Counted from the first letter of the stretch, positions 49,797 to 59,414 are shown. The stretch: DNA of 64,000 nucleotides from Lentibacillus sp. JNUCC-1 (GCF_009741735.1 NZ_WHOH01000003.1:496001-560000), one strand, 5' to 3'. Notes: a model not told the origin generated them from the sequence alone. A program made the numbers and translations.

Positions 49797-51513
49797 GAGT
49801 CTGTCCGACGGAATGTTATTTAAGGGGTCAGATTTAACTTTTTGAGCATATTTCTCCAAAAAAACGCTATTTTGAAGTGAATAGTGTTTAAATCCAGCCT
49901 TATCCGTGCCCTTTATGATAACTTTTTCAGATTTTGGACAGACTTATCCCTTGTTTGCTTTAACACATTTTTTGGATGCTTAAGAAAATGAAGCTTCCTA
50001 AGGTTATGAGCCAACGCAAGCAGCACAAATTCACCCGAAACTTTTTCTTTTCCGCGGAGGTGAAATTGCCGAAAGCCTTGACACGCTTTCAGTTGCCCAA
50101 ACACCGGCTCTACAATTGCTTTACGTTTCTTGTAAATGTCTTTCCCTTCGTCACTTTGAACTTTCGTTCTCATAGCTTCACGTATTGGATCAGCTTCTGT
50201 ACGTTGTATAGTTCTTTTGCCTGTTTTAGATTTTACACACTCACTTTGAAAGGGGCAGTCTAAGCATGCTTGACCTTCATAAATCCATGTTGTAGGTCTG
50301 GTCTCATGATGGCGGTATTTAACTTTTTTAAGCACCATGTTTTGACCAATAGGGCAGATATATGTATCTTGCTCTTGGTCATAAGTGAAATTCGACTTGT
50401 CATAAGGATTACCATTTTGTTTGCCTTCTTTGGTTGCTGCAATATAGGCATCTACTCCATAGGTTTCGGCTTGTTGAATGTTGGCTGCACTAAAATAACC
50501 GGCATCTGCTGTAACAATCTCTGGCATGGCACCCATATTCTCCCGAATGGAGGATAAGACATTTTCAAACTGTTGTTGATCACTGGAATTATTACTCATG
50601 GCCATTCCAACGATAAATCCACGGTCTGAATCAACTGCAACTTGTGGATTGTAGCCTTGTATCACGCCTTGTGTCCGGGTGTTCATAATTCGTGAATCAT
50701 CGTCCGTAAAATTAGCCTGGTCCTTGTCAGCTGTTGCTAAAGCTGATTCAGGTTTGCGTTCTTCTAGTTTTTGTAATGCTTCCTTGATCGTTTCCAGGCG
50801 CTTTTGATAATCTTGTATACCTCGACTTGTGGGTTCCGTTTGTTCATCTTCGATGGCATCTTGCAGCTGGGCTTCGTTCAAGTGATCGGCAATAAGCTGT
50901 TCCATACGCTTAATTTCTTTTTTCATATAGCCGCGTGTCATCGCTTTGTGCTTTGAAGCATTAGCCTTGAACTTTGAACCGTCAATGCTTACATGTGCCA
51001 TGGATACATGACCTAATTCTTTAGCGATTAGAATAACCTGACTAAATAAAGGGGCCAAATTATTTATGTTGTTTTTTCGAAAATCACTAATAGTGCGGTG
51101 ATCAGGCTTCTGGCCACCGGCCAGCCAGCGAAAGGGAATGCTTTCTTGAATTGCCGTATGCAATTTACGGGATGAAAACACACCCGTTTGATAGCCATAA
51201 AAGAGAATCTTAATCAACATCTTCGGATGGTAAGCTTCTTGACCACGATTTTTATAGTGAATTGTCATATGAGAAATATTTAGTTCATCAACAATGTCGT
51301 TAACAGTGCGAGCAAGGTGATCAGAAGGAATCAAATCCCCAAAATACGTCGGGATTAGCTCTCCTTGTTCCACTGAATAAGGCTTAAATGGTGCCATGGT
51401 GGAATGCCCCTTTCTTTTTCCGTTCAATCTTCACTTTGTAATATTAATTATACATGAAAGTCCGGCATTCCACCCATTTATCTGGTAATACTTTCATTCC
51501 GTCGGACAGACTC
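49797..51513 (-). mobile_element. IS1182-family insertion sequence
   Basis: The 1717-bp element has perfect 19-bp terminal inverted repeats, GAGTCTGTCCGACGGAATG at 49797-49815 and its complement at 51495-51513. It is flanked by the 4-bp palindrome CTAG on both sides. One transposase gene runs on the minus strand. It has inserted into repeat B, whose halves match other copies when the element and one CTAG are removed. Confidence 0.92.
49913..51397 (-). CDS. IS1182-family transposase
   Basis: The 494-residue transposase has an N-terminal DUF772-type region (MAPFKPYSVEQGELIPTYFG, LARTVNDIVDELN, PFRWLAGGQKPDHRTISDFR). A DDE core follows with Asp in HVSIDGSKFKANASK and Asp in IVTADAGYFSAAN, and the final acidic motif is in RKAIVEPVFGQLKACQGFR. 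A cysteine cluster (YEGQACLDCPFQSECVKS) precedes the last motif, as usual in this family. ATG 51397 follows AAAGGGG. No defect is visible. Confidence 0.93.
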   Translation of the reverse strand: MAPFKPYSVEQGELIPTYFGDLIPSDHLARTVNDIVDELNISHMTIHYKNRGQEAYHPKMLIKILFYGYQTGVFSSRKLHTAIQESIPFRWLAGGQKPDHRTISDFRKNNINNLAPLFSQVILIAKELGHVSMAHVSIDGSKFKANASKHKAMTRGYMKKEIKRMEQLIADHLNEAQLQDAIEDEQTEPTSRGIQDYQKRLETIKEALQKLEERKPESALATADKDQANFTDDDSRIMNTRTQGVIQGYNPQVAVDSDRGFIVGMAMSNNSSDQQQFENVLSSIRENMGAMPEIVTADAGYFSAANIQQAETYGVDAYIAATKEGKQNGNPYDKSNFTYDQEQDTYICPIGQNMVLKKVKYRHHETRPTTWIYEGQACLDCPFQSECVKSKTGKRTIQRTEADPIREAMRTKVQSDEGKDIYKKRKAIVEPVFGQLKACQGFRQFHLRGKEKVSGEFVLLALAHNLRKLHFLKHPKNVLKQTRDKSVQNLKKLS

Positions 51514-51865
51514 CTAGGCTTTTGCTCCCACAGGAGTCTCCGTGTTTCCCCCGAGCTGGGTGAGGTGTATGTTCCCTCCGTTTTTAATAGAGACATTCAC
51601 TGTTCTTAGCAGGGTATAAACGTTACAAAAATAGGTGGCACACATATAGCGGAGAGAATACATGAAGACTCCTGCGGGAACAGCACGAGTCCGAAGACCC
51701 CACAGCGGTGGTCTTTCCGCGAGGAGGCTGAGGCCGTGCCCGCGGAAAGCGAAATGTATTTTCGGAGCGACGTCTTCCTTTGTACAAGGTTAGTTACTTC
51801 GCAGTTTACGGAAAATTTGATTCGAAAATAGCCATTGAAAAAACATGACGGAAAGGAGGGATTGT

Positions 51866-52345
51866 TTGCTGGATGATCGACTGTTCCGGACGGCGATGGG
51901 AAAGTTTACGACAGGGGTGACGATCATTACTGCGCAGGTGGGGGAAGATGTACGGGGAATGACAGCGAACGCCTTTATGTCTGTTTCACTGGAACCAAAG
52001 CTGATCCTCGTATCTGTTGACAGAAAAGCAACGATGAACAGCTATATAGAAGGTTCGGGTGAATTCGCAGTGAGTATTCTTAATGACCAGCAACAGGACA
52101 TGTCAGCTTATTTTGCCGGTCAGATCAATGATGAGCGCTCCATTAACTTTGAATGGTTCCAAGGGGTGCCAACGGTCCAGGGGGCCATTGTCAGATTGAT
52201 TTGCAATGTCTACACCATGACAGAAGCAGGCGATCACATTTTATATGTAGGCCAGGTGAAAGATCTTCAAGTTGAAGACGGAGATCCGCTGGTGTTTTAC
52301 GGAGGGGAATATCGACAAGTCATAGACCGGATCAAGGCGGAATAG
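51866..52345 (+). CDS. hpaC: Flavin reductase of the hydroxyphenylacetate monooxygenase
   Basis: The protein of about 159 residues supplies reduced flavin to HpaB. It has the flavin-reductase-like split-barrel pattern: [46 protein letters not shown] and a closing [15 protein letters not shown] 51866 lies five bases after AAGGAGGG; the ATG at 51845 is upstream of that site. The gene follows the repeat and insertion block, so it may now depend on a promoter other than that of the operon. Confidence 0.88.
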   Translation: MLDDRLFRTAMGKFTTGVTIITAQVGEDVRGMTANAFMSVSLEPKLILVSVDRKATMNSYIEGSGEFAVSILNDQQQDMSAYFAGQINDERSINFEWFQGVPTVQGAIVRLICNVYTMTEAGDHILYVGQVKDLQVEDGDPLVFYGGEYRQVIDRIKAE

Positions 52346-52353
52346 AAAGGAGC

Positions 52354-53504
52354 ATGTCCGTGAAACAGCTTGAACATTTATACGAGACAGGAAGCAGCGA
52401 AGCACTCTTTAACAGCATGCAGACACACGAGCAGGTCATATTTTGCAATGACCCGGCGACAGGCTTACAGGCTATTATTGCCATTCATAATACGACCCTT
52501 GGGCCTGCACTTGGCGGAACACGCATGTATCCCTACGCCAGTGTGGAAGATGCATTGAAGGATGTACTGCGGCTGTCAGAAGGCATGACAGATAAATGCG
52601 CGGCCGCAGACATTGATTTTGGTGGGGCTAAGGGTGTAATCATCGGCGACCCCAAACATCACAAAACGGCTGCTATGTTTCGGTCATATGGTCAATTTGT
52701 GGAATCCTTAAACGGCCGTTTTTATACAGGGACAGATATGGGAACCACAATGGACGATTTTGTTCATGCAGCAAAAGAGACCAATTTTATTAACGGCCTT
52801 CCTGAAGCTTATGGGGCGGGGGCGATTCCTCCATACCGACAGCAAGAGGGGTGGTCTATGGTCTTGAGGCGACTAATCGTTTCTTGTTCGGACAGGAGGA
52901 TTTCAAAAATCGCTCATATGCGATCCAAGGGCTCGGCAAGGTTGGGTTTAAAGTGGCTGAACATCTGCTTGAACGCGGGGCAAAAGTGTATGTGACAGAT
53001 ATCCGTGAAGAATCTGTTCAACTGCTGCAAAAACAAACTCAAAATCTCCCCGGAACAGTGCATGCTGTCAATCAAAACGAGATATTTGATGTGGAGGCTG
53101 ATGTGTTTGTACCTTGTGCACTTGGCGGTGTTTTAAATGATGCCACGATACCGCGGCTGAAAGTGAAAGCTGTCGTCGGATCGGCGAACAATCAGCTTGA
53201 GACAAAACGGCATGCCCAGGTACTTGACCAAAAAGGTATCTTATATGCACCTGACTTTATTGTAAATGCTGGCGGCTTAATTCAAGTGGCTGATGAATTA
53301 TACGGGCCTAACCCTGAGCGTGTCTTGAATAAAACAGCTGCGATTCATGACGCCCTTTTATCGATCTATGAAATGGCAAACCTCGAGGGGATTACGACAA
53401 ATGAAGCAGCAGACTTAAGGGTTCAAGAGTGTATGAAAGAACAGGCGGTGCGTAACAGCTTTTTCAATAGAAAACGGAGTCCAAAGTGGAACATAAAGGA
53501 ATGA
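52354..53504 (+). pseudogene. Phenylalanine dehydrogenase (Glu/Leu/Phe/Val family), frameshifted
   Basis: The enzyme deaminates L-phenylalanine or tyrosine to the 2-keto acid with NAD+. Visible are [19 protein letters not shown], the catalytic-lysine region [35 protein letters not shown] and, in the second half, [20 protein letters not shown] for NAD binding. The C-terminus NSFFNRKRSPKWNIKE is like Bacillus phenylalanine dehydrogenases. The frame breaks at the G5 run 52818-52822; one more G restores [19 protein letters not shown] and about 382 residues. ATG 52354 is close to AAGGAG, so GTG 52360 may be the start. Substrate is inferred from sequence and operon. Confidence 0.85.
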
Positions 53505-53522
53505 TGGGAGTGAGGTTTTAAC

Positions 53523-54307
53523 ATGCGACATGCGAAGGCTTTGCTCACTCACGGGCAGCACTATGAACACATGTTAACAGACGGTGACAATGCCGTTGAA
53601 TGGAATGGAACGCAGTATGATTTAGATGCACTTAGCTGGGCGCCTCCAATCAAAGGCACAGTTTATGGCACTTTGTTTAATTTTAAGGGCGAAGTGACAG
53701 AAATCGATTTTAACAAGGCACCTTATCAAAAACCACCCGAACATGTGGTGATGTATATAAAACCTGCCAATACCATCAACCAGCATATGGGCGCCATACC
53801 TTTGCCTGAGGGTATAGATGAAGTTCAAGCAAGAGCAGCACTAGGCATAGTCATTGGAAAAACAATGAGCCAGGTGCCGGAGCATGATGTGTTTGATTAT
53901 GTGGCAGGTTACACGGTAGTCAATGATGTCACCGTACCCCACGACAGTTACTTCAGACCTGATATTAAAAATAAGACACGGGATGGTTTTTGTCCAGTAG
54001 GTCCCTGGATCATGGAACGGTCAGAAATAGAAAACCCGGATGATTTGGAGATTCACGTGTATGTGAATGAAGAACGTGTTCAGACGAACCATACTGGGAA
54101 TCATATCAGGCCAGTCTCCAAGCTGCTTGCAGACATCACAGCATTTATGACCTTGAGTCCTGGTGATGTGGTGCTGACTGGAACACCTGAAAATCCCCGC
54201 TTATAAAAGCAGACGATCATGTATTGATTGAGATTCCGGGCGTCGGTAAATTGGTGAATACAGTTGTCTCAAAAACGGTTGCCGGTGTTGGAGGTGGTAA
54301 GCGATGA
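53523..54307 (+). pseudogene. FAH-fold hpaG-type subunit 1, frameshifted
   Basis: The protein matches the N-terminal half of bifunctional HpaG (decarboxylase/isomerase): GTVYGTLFNFKGEV, HVVMYIKPANT, FDYVAGYTVVNDVTVPHDSY and GDVVLTGTPEN. A C is missing from CCCC at 54195-54198; adding it extends the frame (PPLIKADDHVLIEIPGVGK) to TGA 54305-54307, about 261 residues, overlapping the next start by ATGA. The FAH metal motif E-x-E is replaced by VQARAALGIVIG, so this subunit may not bind metal itself. Confidence 0.8.
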
Positions 54308-55062
54308 AGCGCGCACGTGTTGCCTGTTTTGGCGCAGTTCATGATGCGGTTGAATTTGAAGGGAAGTTAAAGCTTGCAGATGGAAGAGTGGTTGAACCAG
54401 AAGATGTGGTATGGCTTTCGCCTGTTGAAGCGGGCACCATTTTTGTTCTTGGCTTGAATTATGCCGATCATGCCAGTGAAATCAGCTTCAATGCCCCAGA
54501 TGAACCGCTCGTCTTTTTAAAAGGGCCGAATGCACTTATTGGTCACAATGCCTTCACCCGACGACCAGATGATGCGATCCATATGCATTATGAATGTGAA
54601 CTTGCTGTAGTGCTCGGTCGCACTGCGCGTGATGTTTCTCAAGCTGATGCCTATGACTATATTGCAGGTTATACAGTTGCCAACGACTATACAATACGAG
54701 ACTATCTGGAAAACTACTACAGACCGAATTTGCGCGTGAAAAACCGTGATACACTGACACCAATCGGGCCGTGGTTTGTTGATGCGTCAGGTATACCTGA
54801 TCCGATGAATCTAGCGGTAAAAACGTATGTGAACGGCGAATTAACCCAGGATGGATGCACGAAAGATATGGTATTTGATATTCCCTACTTGATTGCGTAT
54901 CTATCAAGCTTCATGACGTTGAGAGAAGGCGACATCATTTTAACCGGAACTCCTAAAGGAACGGTTCACGTTTATGAGGGGGATGAAGTCGTTACGGAAA
55001 TAGAAGGCATCGGTGCTTTAAAGAATACAATAGTTGGAGACGTGGCTTTTGCGAGAACATAA
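54304..55062 (+). CDS. FAH-fold hpaG-type subunit 2 (isomerase/decarboxylase)
   Basis: The 252-residue protein has the complete FAH active site: IFVLGLNYADHASEISF, metal ligands in MHYECELAVVLGR (two Glu) and VANDYTIRDY (Asp), and a closing GDIILTGTPKGTVHV. It corresponds to the catalytic half of HpaG, which decarboxylates 5-oxopent-3-ene-1,2,5-tricarboxylate and isomerises the product. The start overlaps the previous gene by four bases (ATGA), indicating coupled translation and probably a hetero-oligomer. Confidence 0.88.
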   Translation: MKRARVACFGAVHDAVEFEGKLKLADGRVVEPEDVVWLSPVEAGTIFVLGLNYADHASEISFNAPDEPLVFLKGPNALIGHNAFTRRPDDAIHMHYECELAVVLGRTARDVSQADAYDYIAGYTVANDYTIRDYLENYYRPNLRVKNRDTLTPIGPWFVDASGIPDPMNLAVKTYVNGELTQDGCTKDMVFDIPYLIAYLSSFMTLREGDIILTGTPKGTVHVYEGDEVVTEIEGIGALKNTIVGDVAFART

Positions 55063-55082
55063 ATGAGACAGAGGGGGATTGC

Positions 55083-55469
55083 GTGGCCCATATTATCGTT
55101 GAGTATACGGATAACTTAAAAGAACAAGGAGATATTCAGGGATTGCTGAAAAAAATAAACACTGTATTGATTGCTCAAGACGGGGTCTTCCCCACTGGAG
55201 GCATCAGGTCTCGTGCAATTGAACTGAAAGATTATTATATTGCTGACGGAGAGGGACCTGATGATGCTTTTGTCCATGTAACATTCAAAATGGGCGGGGG
55301 ACGGTCGGAAACAGTGAAAAAAGCAGCAAGTGACGCCCTGTTTGAAATGATTGAACAGCACTTCGCTCATATATTCGAGCAACGCCCGCTCGCTTTATCC
55401 ATGGAACGGTATGAATTTGGTGGAGCTGGAACCTATAAAAAAAACCGCATACATGATCGATACGGCTGA
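55083..55469 (+). CDS. hpaF: 5-carboxymethyl-2-hydroxymuconate delta-isomerase
   Basis: The 128-residue protein is a tautomerase-like isomerase. The mature N-terminus after a first Met-Ala would expose AHIIVEYTDNL, and the family features FPTGGIRSRAIELKDYYIADG and FVHVTFKMGGGRS follow. It acts after HpaE in the pathway. It starts at GTG 55083 after GAGGGGG and is the last gene of the operon, followed by a terminator. Confidence 0.88.
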   Translation: MAHIIVEYTDNLKEQGDIQGLLKKINTVLIAQDGVFPTGGIRSRAIELKDYYIADGEGPDDAFVHVTFKMGGGRSETVKKAASDALFEMIEQHFAHIFEQRPLALSMERYEFGGAGTYKKNRIHDRYG

Positions 55470-55494
55470 TGATACCTATGAATATGGAATAACT

Positions 55495-55533
55495 TCCAAA
55501 AACGCACACAAACTAAATGGTGTGCGTTTTAAA
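55495..55533 (+). terminator. Terminator of the hpa operon
   Basis: AAAACGCACAC and GTGTGCGTTTTA form an 11-bp stem around AAACTAAATG. Confidence 0.8.
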
Positions 55534-55606
55534 TTTTATGTTTATAAAATGCTCTTAACGTCTATTGAGACCTATTGAGGTTTTTAACAAACAGGGAGGT
55601 GCAGAC

Positions 55607-56422
55607 ATGCTAGAAAGTTTATCACAATATGATCCAGTACTGCTGACGATCCTGGCTTCTTTATTTACTTATGGAATGACAGCGCTTGGTGCCGCTGTTG
55701 TTTTTGCGAAAAAGGATATGGGTCAAAAACTGCTGGATGGGATGCTTGGTTTCGCTGGAGGTGTTATGATCGCAGCAAGTTTCTGGTCCCTCTTGGCTCC
55801 AGGGATCGAAATGGCTGAAGATGGACCTGTCCCATCGTGGATACCAGCAGCAATCGGATTTCTTTTGGGTGGTTTCTTTTTGTGGGGCGTGGATAAGCTG
55901 CTCCCACATCTTCATCCTGGTTTATCCATAGATGAGGCTGAAGGCATTCAGCCAAATAAAAAGAAAAGAAGTACATTGCTCGTATTTGCGATTACACTTC
56001 ACAATATCCCGGAAGGTCTTGCGGTTGGTGTTGCTTTTGGTGCCGTGGCATCTGGCGTCGAATCAGCCTCCATTGCCAGTGCAATTGCTTTGGCGATCGG
56101 GATTGGACTGCAAAATCTTCCAGAAGGTGTGGCTGTGTCCCTGCCATTGAGACGTGAGGGCATGTCACGTGGAAAGAGTTTTATGCACGGGCAGTTTTCA
56201 GGGATGGTAGAACCCATTGCAGCTGTCATAGGGGTGCTGGCTGTAACCTTTATAGACCCGCTTCTGCCCTATGCTTTAAGCTTTGCAGCAGGTGCTATGA
56301 TTTTTGTCGTTGCAGAAGAGGTCATTCCGGGATCACAAGAGAATGGCAATAAAGATTTGGCCTCGATCGCTCTCATGATAGGTTTTACTGTTATGATGAT
56401 TTTGGATGTTTCTTTAGGCTAA
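55607..56422 (+). CDS. ZIP-family metal transporter
   Basis: The 271-residue protein has eight hydrophobic segments. The two metal-site helices carry TLHNIPEGLAVGVAFG (about residues 138-153) and GLQNLPEGVAVSLPL (about 178-192), and a His-rich loop (LLPHLHPG) precedes them. This is the GufA/ZupT-like group that imports zinc or other divalent metals. ATG 55607 follows GGGAGGTG. It stands alone between two terminators. Confidence 0.9.
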   Translation: MLESLSQYDPVLLTILASLFTYGMTALGAAVVFAKKDMGQKLLDGMLGFAGGVMIAASFWSLLAPGIEMAEDGPVPSWIPAAIGFLLGGFFLWGVDKLLPHLHPGLSIDEAEGIQPNKKKRSTLLVFAITLHNIPEGLAVGVAFGAVASGVESASIASAIALAIGIGLQNLPEGVAVSLPLRREGMSRGKSFMHGQFSGMVEPIAAVIGVLAVTFIDPLLPYALSFAAGAMIFVVAEEVIPGSQENGNKDLASIALMIGFTVMMILDVSLG

Positions 56423-56436
56423 AATATACGCTCCAT

Positions 56437-56471
56437 TAAAAGCAGACACACGCATTGTGTGTCTGCTTTAT
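56437..56471. terminator. Bidirectional terminator between ZIP gene and ytaF
   Basis: AAAGCAGACACAC and GTGTGTCTGCTTT form a perfect 13-bp stem around GCATT. Confidence 0.9.
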
Positions 56472-57076
56472 TTGAATACATTAACCATGCCAATGATCAT
56501 CAGCAGGACTGGCGGGATGTAGGTCAGATTCTTCAACAGCCTCTTCTGTGAAAGAATGATACCAATACTGATACCTAAATAAACGAACACACCGCTCATA
56601 AGACCGATCAGACCTGCAGTGAGCCATGGTGAATAACCGATCATAGCTGCTCCAAGTCCTGCCCCGAAAGCATCCAGTGCAAGTGCTGATCCCAGCAGCA
56701 ACGCCTCCCGAGCTGAGATCGACCCTGACTGATCAAGGTCGGCTGCATGCGGATCATCTAAGATTGACTTTAATACATGCGTGTTTTTCCCTTTTGACGT
56801 CGAATCTTTTTTCGAACGTAAGATGTTATAGAGGGAGAAACACCCGAGAAACACAAGAATTAACCCGCCTAGAGCGGTTGTATACATTGGGTCAATATAC
56901 GAGCGTAAGACGTCTCCAATTGTCATTGACAACAGAACCATGGCACCAGAACACAGCATTATGATGACAGTGCCGAATAAAGGGAGACGTATTTTTTGCA
57001 TGCCATATGTGATGCCAACTCCAAAGCCATCGATGCTGACGGCAATAACCAAAAACAATAATCCAGTGAGTGCCAT
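56468..57076 (-). CDS. ytaF: Sporulation membrane protein YtaF (MntP-like)
   Basis: The 202-residue protein has six hydrophobic segments in two MntP-like repeats: AVSIDGFGVGITYGMQKIRLP at the start and ALLLGSALALDAFGAGLGA in the middle, each with the conserved Asp. A charged loop with LDDPHAADLDQSGSISAREA separates them. YtaF is a sporulation-associated member of this group. ATG 57076 has a weak GGGA site. Together with the spore protein gene it marks a spore former. Confidence 0.85.
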   Translation of the reverse strand: MALTGLLFLVIAVSIDGFGVGITYGMQKIRLPLFGTVIIMLCSGAMVLLSMTIGDVLRSYIDPMYTTALGGLILVFLGCFSLYNILRSKKDSTSKGKNTHVLKSILDDPHAADLDQSGSISAREALLLGSALALDAFGAGLGAAMIGYSPWLTAGLIGLMSGVFVYLGISIGIILSQKRLLKNLTYIPPVLLMIIGMVNVFK

Positions 57077-57205
57077 TGCAGATCAATCCCTTGATCGTAT
57101 TCTTCATTATTGTATGGTGTACCATCCTTTGTGTGAGAAAAGATTACGACCCAGGGGCAGTTGTGTTAAAGTAAAGAGAGGAACTTTTGAAAGGACTGTC
57201 TTACA

Positions 57206-59374
57206 ATGAAAACTGTCGTACTCGCTGAAAAGCCCTCCGTCGGTCGTGACTTGGCCCGTGTGTTAAAATGCACGAAAAAAGGCAACGGCTATATGGAAGG
57301 CTCTGCACATATTGTCACTTGGGCACTCGGTCATCTGGTGACCCTTGCTGACCCTGAAGTATATGATGACAAACTTAAAACATGGAATCTTAATGATCTG
57401 CCAATGCTGCCGGATCGCTTGAAACTGGTTGTCATTAAGAAAACCGGTAAACAGTTCAGCACCGTAAAGGCTCAGCTCAATCGCAAAGACGTGAAAGACG
57501 TGGTCATTGCAACAGACGCCGGTCGTGAAGGGGAACTTGTCGCGCGGTGGATTTTGGAAAAGGCCCGCGTCAACAAACCGGTTAAGCGCCTGTGGATTTC
57601 GTCCGTCACCGATCAGGCGATCCGTGATGGATTCAAACATCTGAAACCTGGAAAGGCCTATGAGAACCTGTATGCCGCTGCTGTTGCGCGTTCTGAAGCA
57701 GATTGGTATGTCGGTTTGAATGCAACCAGAGCCCTGACAACCAAATATAACGCACAGCTCTCAACTGGGCGGGTGCAAACCCCAACCCTTGCGATGATTG
57801 CCAGTCGTGAAGAAGCAATTAAAAATTTTAAGCCAAAGACTTTTTATGGATTAAAGCTTAAAACCAAGGACGGCTTGACGTTTACCTGGCAAGATCATCA
57901 AAACAATACCCGGATGTTTTCCAAGGAAAAAGCGGAGGACAAAAAAGCTGCAACTGCCAATCAGCCAGCACAAGTGGTAAAGGTTCATAAAAAGCATAAA
58001 AAGTCATTTGCGCCGCAGTTGTATGATTTGACTGATCTCCAACGAGATGCGAACCGGATTTTTAATTTTTCAGGGAAAGAGACGCTTTCCATTATGCAGC
58101 GGCTTTATGAGCAGCATAAGGTTCTCACCTATCCGCGAACAGATTCCCGGGTGATATCATCTGACATCGTCCCAACCCTGAAGACACGGGTAAAGGCTTG
58201 TGGAATCGACCAATACAGCAAACATGCCGCATCGATTTTAAAGAAAGATTTCAAACTCGGCAAAAACGTGGTTGATAACGCAAAAGTATCGGACCACCAT
58301 GCAATTATTCCAACTGAAGAAACCCCTCGTACAGCCGATCTCTCAAGCAATGAGCGTAAGATTTATGATCTGGTTGTGAGCCGCTTTCTCGCCGTTCTAT
58401 CAGATCCTGAAGAATTTGAGGAAACGACAATTACGGCTGATATTAAAGGCGAGACCTTTATGACAAAAGGGAAAGTCGTGAAAAAAGCTGGTTGGAAGTC
58501 GATCTACCGGAACACGAATTATAATGAAGATGACGAACAGATGAACCGGCTTCCGGTAATTCAGGAAGGGGATCAGCTGCGCGGTGCTGCAGTTGAAATG
58601 ACTGAAGGCGAAACAAAACCGCCTGCCCGTTTTACAGAAGGCACTTTGCTTCAAGCCATGGAAAACCCGGTTAAGTATATGGCTTCAGATGAGCGGCACC
58701 TTGCGGGAACCCTTTCTGACGCAGGCGGACTCGGAACAGTTGCGACGCGCGCTGATATCATTGAGAAGTTGTTCAACACCATGTACATTGAAATGCGCGG
58801 CAAGTTTATCCATTTGACGTCTAAAGGAAAGCAGCTTTTGGAACTGGCACCGGAAGAATTGCGTTCCCCGGCACTTACAGCCGAATGGGAACAAAAACTG
58901 AGCGCCATCGCTGAAGGAAAGCTGAAAAAAGATCAATTTATTTCCGATATGAAAGGGTATGCCAAAGAAATTGTCCAGACGATTAAGGCAAGCGATGCCA
59001 CCTTTAAGCATGATAACCTGACCGGCACCAAATGCCCGGAATGCGGGGAACTTATGCTTGAAGTCCGTAATAAAAAAGGCCGTATGCTCGTGTGCAAGGA
59101 CAGATCATGCGGGCATAAGAAGAACATCGCCAAGCAAACCAATGCCCGTTGTCCAAACTGTCACAAGCGCATGGACCTGCGCGGGGAAGGGGAGGGCCAG
59201 ATCTTCACCTGTGTTTGCGGTCACCGCGAGAAGCTTTCCACATTTAACGCACGAAAAGACCGTGAGAAAAAACATAAAGTCTCGAAAAAAGACGTTAATA
59301 AATACCTGAAGAAACAAGACGACGGATTTAAAAACAACGCCCTCGCTGAGCAACTTGCAAAACTAAAAAAATAA
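57206..59374 (+). CDS. topB: DNA topoisomerase III
   Basis: The 722-residue type IA topoisomerase has the TOPRIM motifs LAEKPSVGRDLA and ATDAGREGELVARW, the LSTGRVQTPTLAMI segment and the active-site Tyr309 in LTYPRTDSR. A C-terminal part with two zinc-ribbon-like clusters (CPECGELML..CKDRSCGH, then CPNCHKRM..CVCGH) and a basic tail follow. It relaxes and decatenates DNA. Length and order match TopB of bacilli. A terminator follows directly. Confidence 0.95.
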   Translation: MKTVVLAEKPSVGRDLARVLKCTKKGNGYMEGSAHIVTWALGHLVTLADPEVYDDKLKTWNLNDLPMLPDRLKLVVIKKTGKQFSTVKAQLNRKDVKDVVIATDAGREGELVARWILEKARVNKPVKRLWISSVTDQAIRDGFKHLKPGKAYENLYAAAVARSEADWYVGLNATRALTTKYNAQLSTGRVQTPTLAMIASREEAIKNFKPKTFYGLKLKTKDGLTFTWQDHQNNTRMFSKEKAEDKKAATANQPAQVVKVHKKHKKSFAPQLYDLTDLQRDANRIFNFSGKETLSIMQRLYEQHKVLTYPRTDSRVISSDIVPTLKTRVKACGIDQYSKHAASILKKDFKLGKNVVDNAKVSDHHAIIPTEETPRTADLSSNERKIYDLVVSRFLAVLSDPEEFEETTITADIKGETFMTKGKVVKKAGWKSIYRNTNYNEDDEQMNRLPVIQEGDQLRGAAVEMTEGETKPPARFTEGTLLQAMENPVKYMASDERHLAGTLSDAGGLGTVATRADIIEKLFNTMYIEMRGKFIHLTSKGKQLLELAPEELRSPALTAEWEQKLSAIAEGKLKKDQFISDMKGYAKEIVQTIKASDATFKHDNLTGTKCPECGELMLEVRNKKGRMLVCKDRSCGHKKNIAKQTNARCPNCHKRMDLRGEGEGQIFTCVCGHREKLSTFNARKDREKKHKVSKKDVNKYLKKQDDGFKNNALAEQLAKLKK

Positions 59375-59380
59375 AACAAC

Positions 59381-59414
59381 AAAAACGCATGGCCAAAAGC
59401 GCCATGCGTTTTTA
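59381..59414 (+). terminator. Terminator of topB
   Basis: AAAACGCATGGC and GCCATGCGTTTT form a 12-bp stem around CAAAAGC, followed by a T-run. Confidence 0.9.

Larger units (their letters stand above)
49715..51807. repeat. Composite repeat element, copy 3, split by an IS1182-family element
   Basis: Repeat B on the minus strand is cut in two: 49715-49796 (GGCAACCGCTCGGGGG to TCTCATCTAG) and 51514-51562 (CTAGGCTTTTGCTCC to CCCCCGAGCTGGG). After it come repeat A on the plus strand (51666-51752) and the end motif TTCGCAGTTTACGG (51799-51812). The left end motif is not recognisable. The element lies between hpaD and hpaC. Confidence 0.7.

Noticed and set aside
52811..52830. Programmed frameshift in the dehydrogenase gene
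   Set aside because: There is no slippery heptamer with a downstream structure, and five other genes show the same kind of homopolymer loss, so error is the simpler view.
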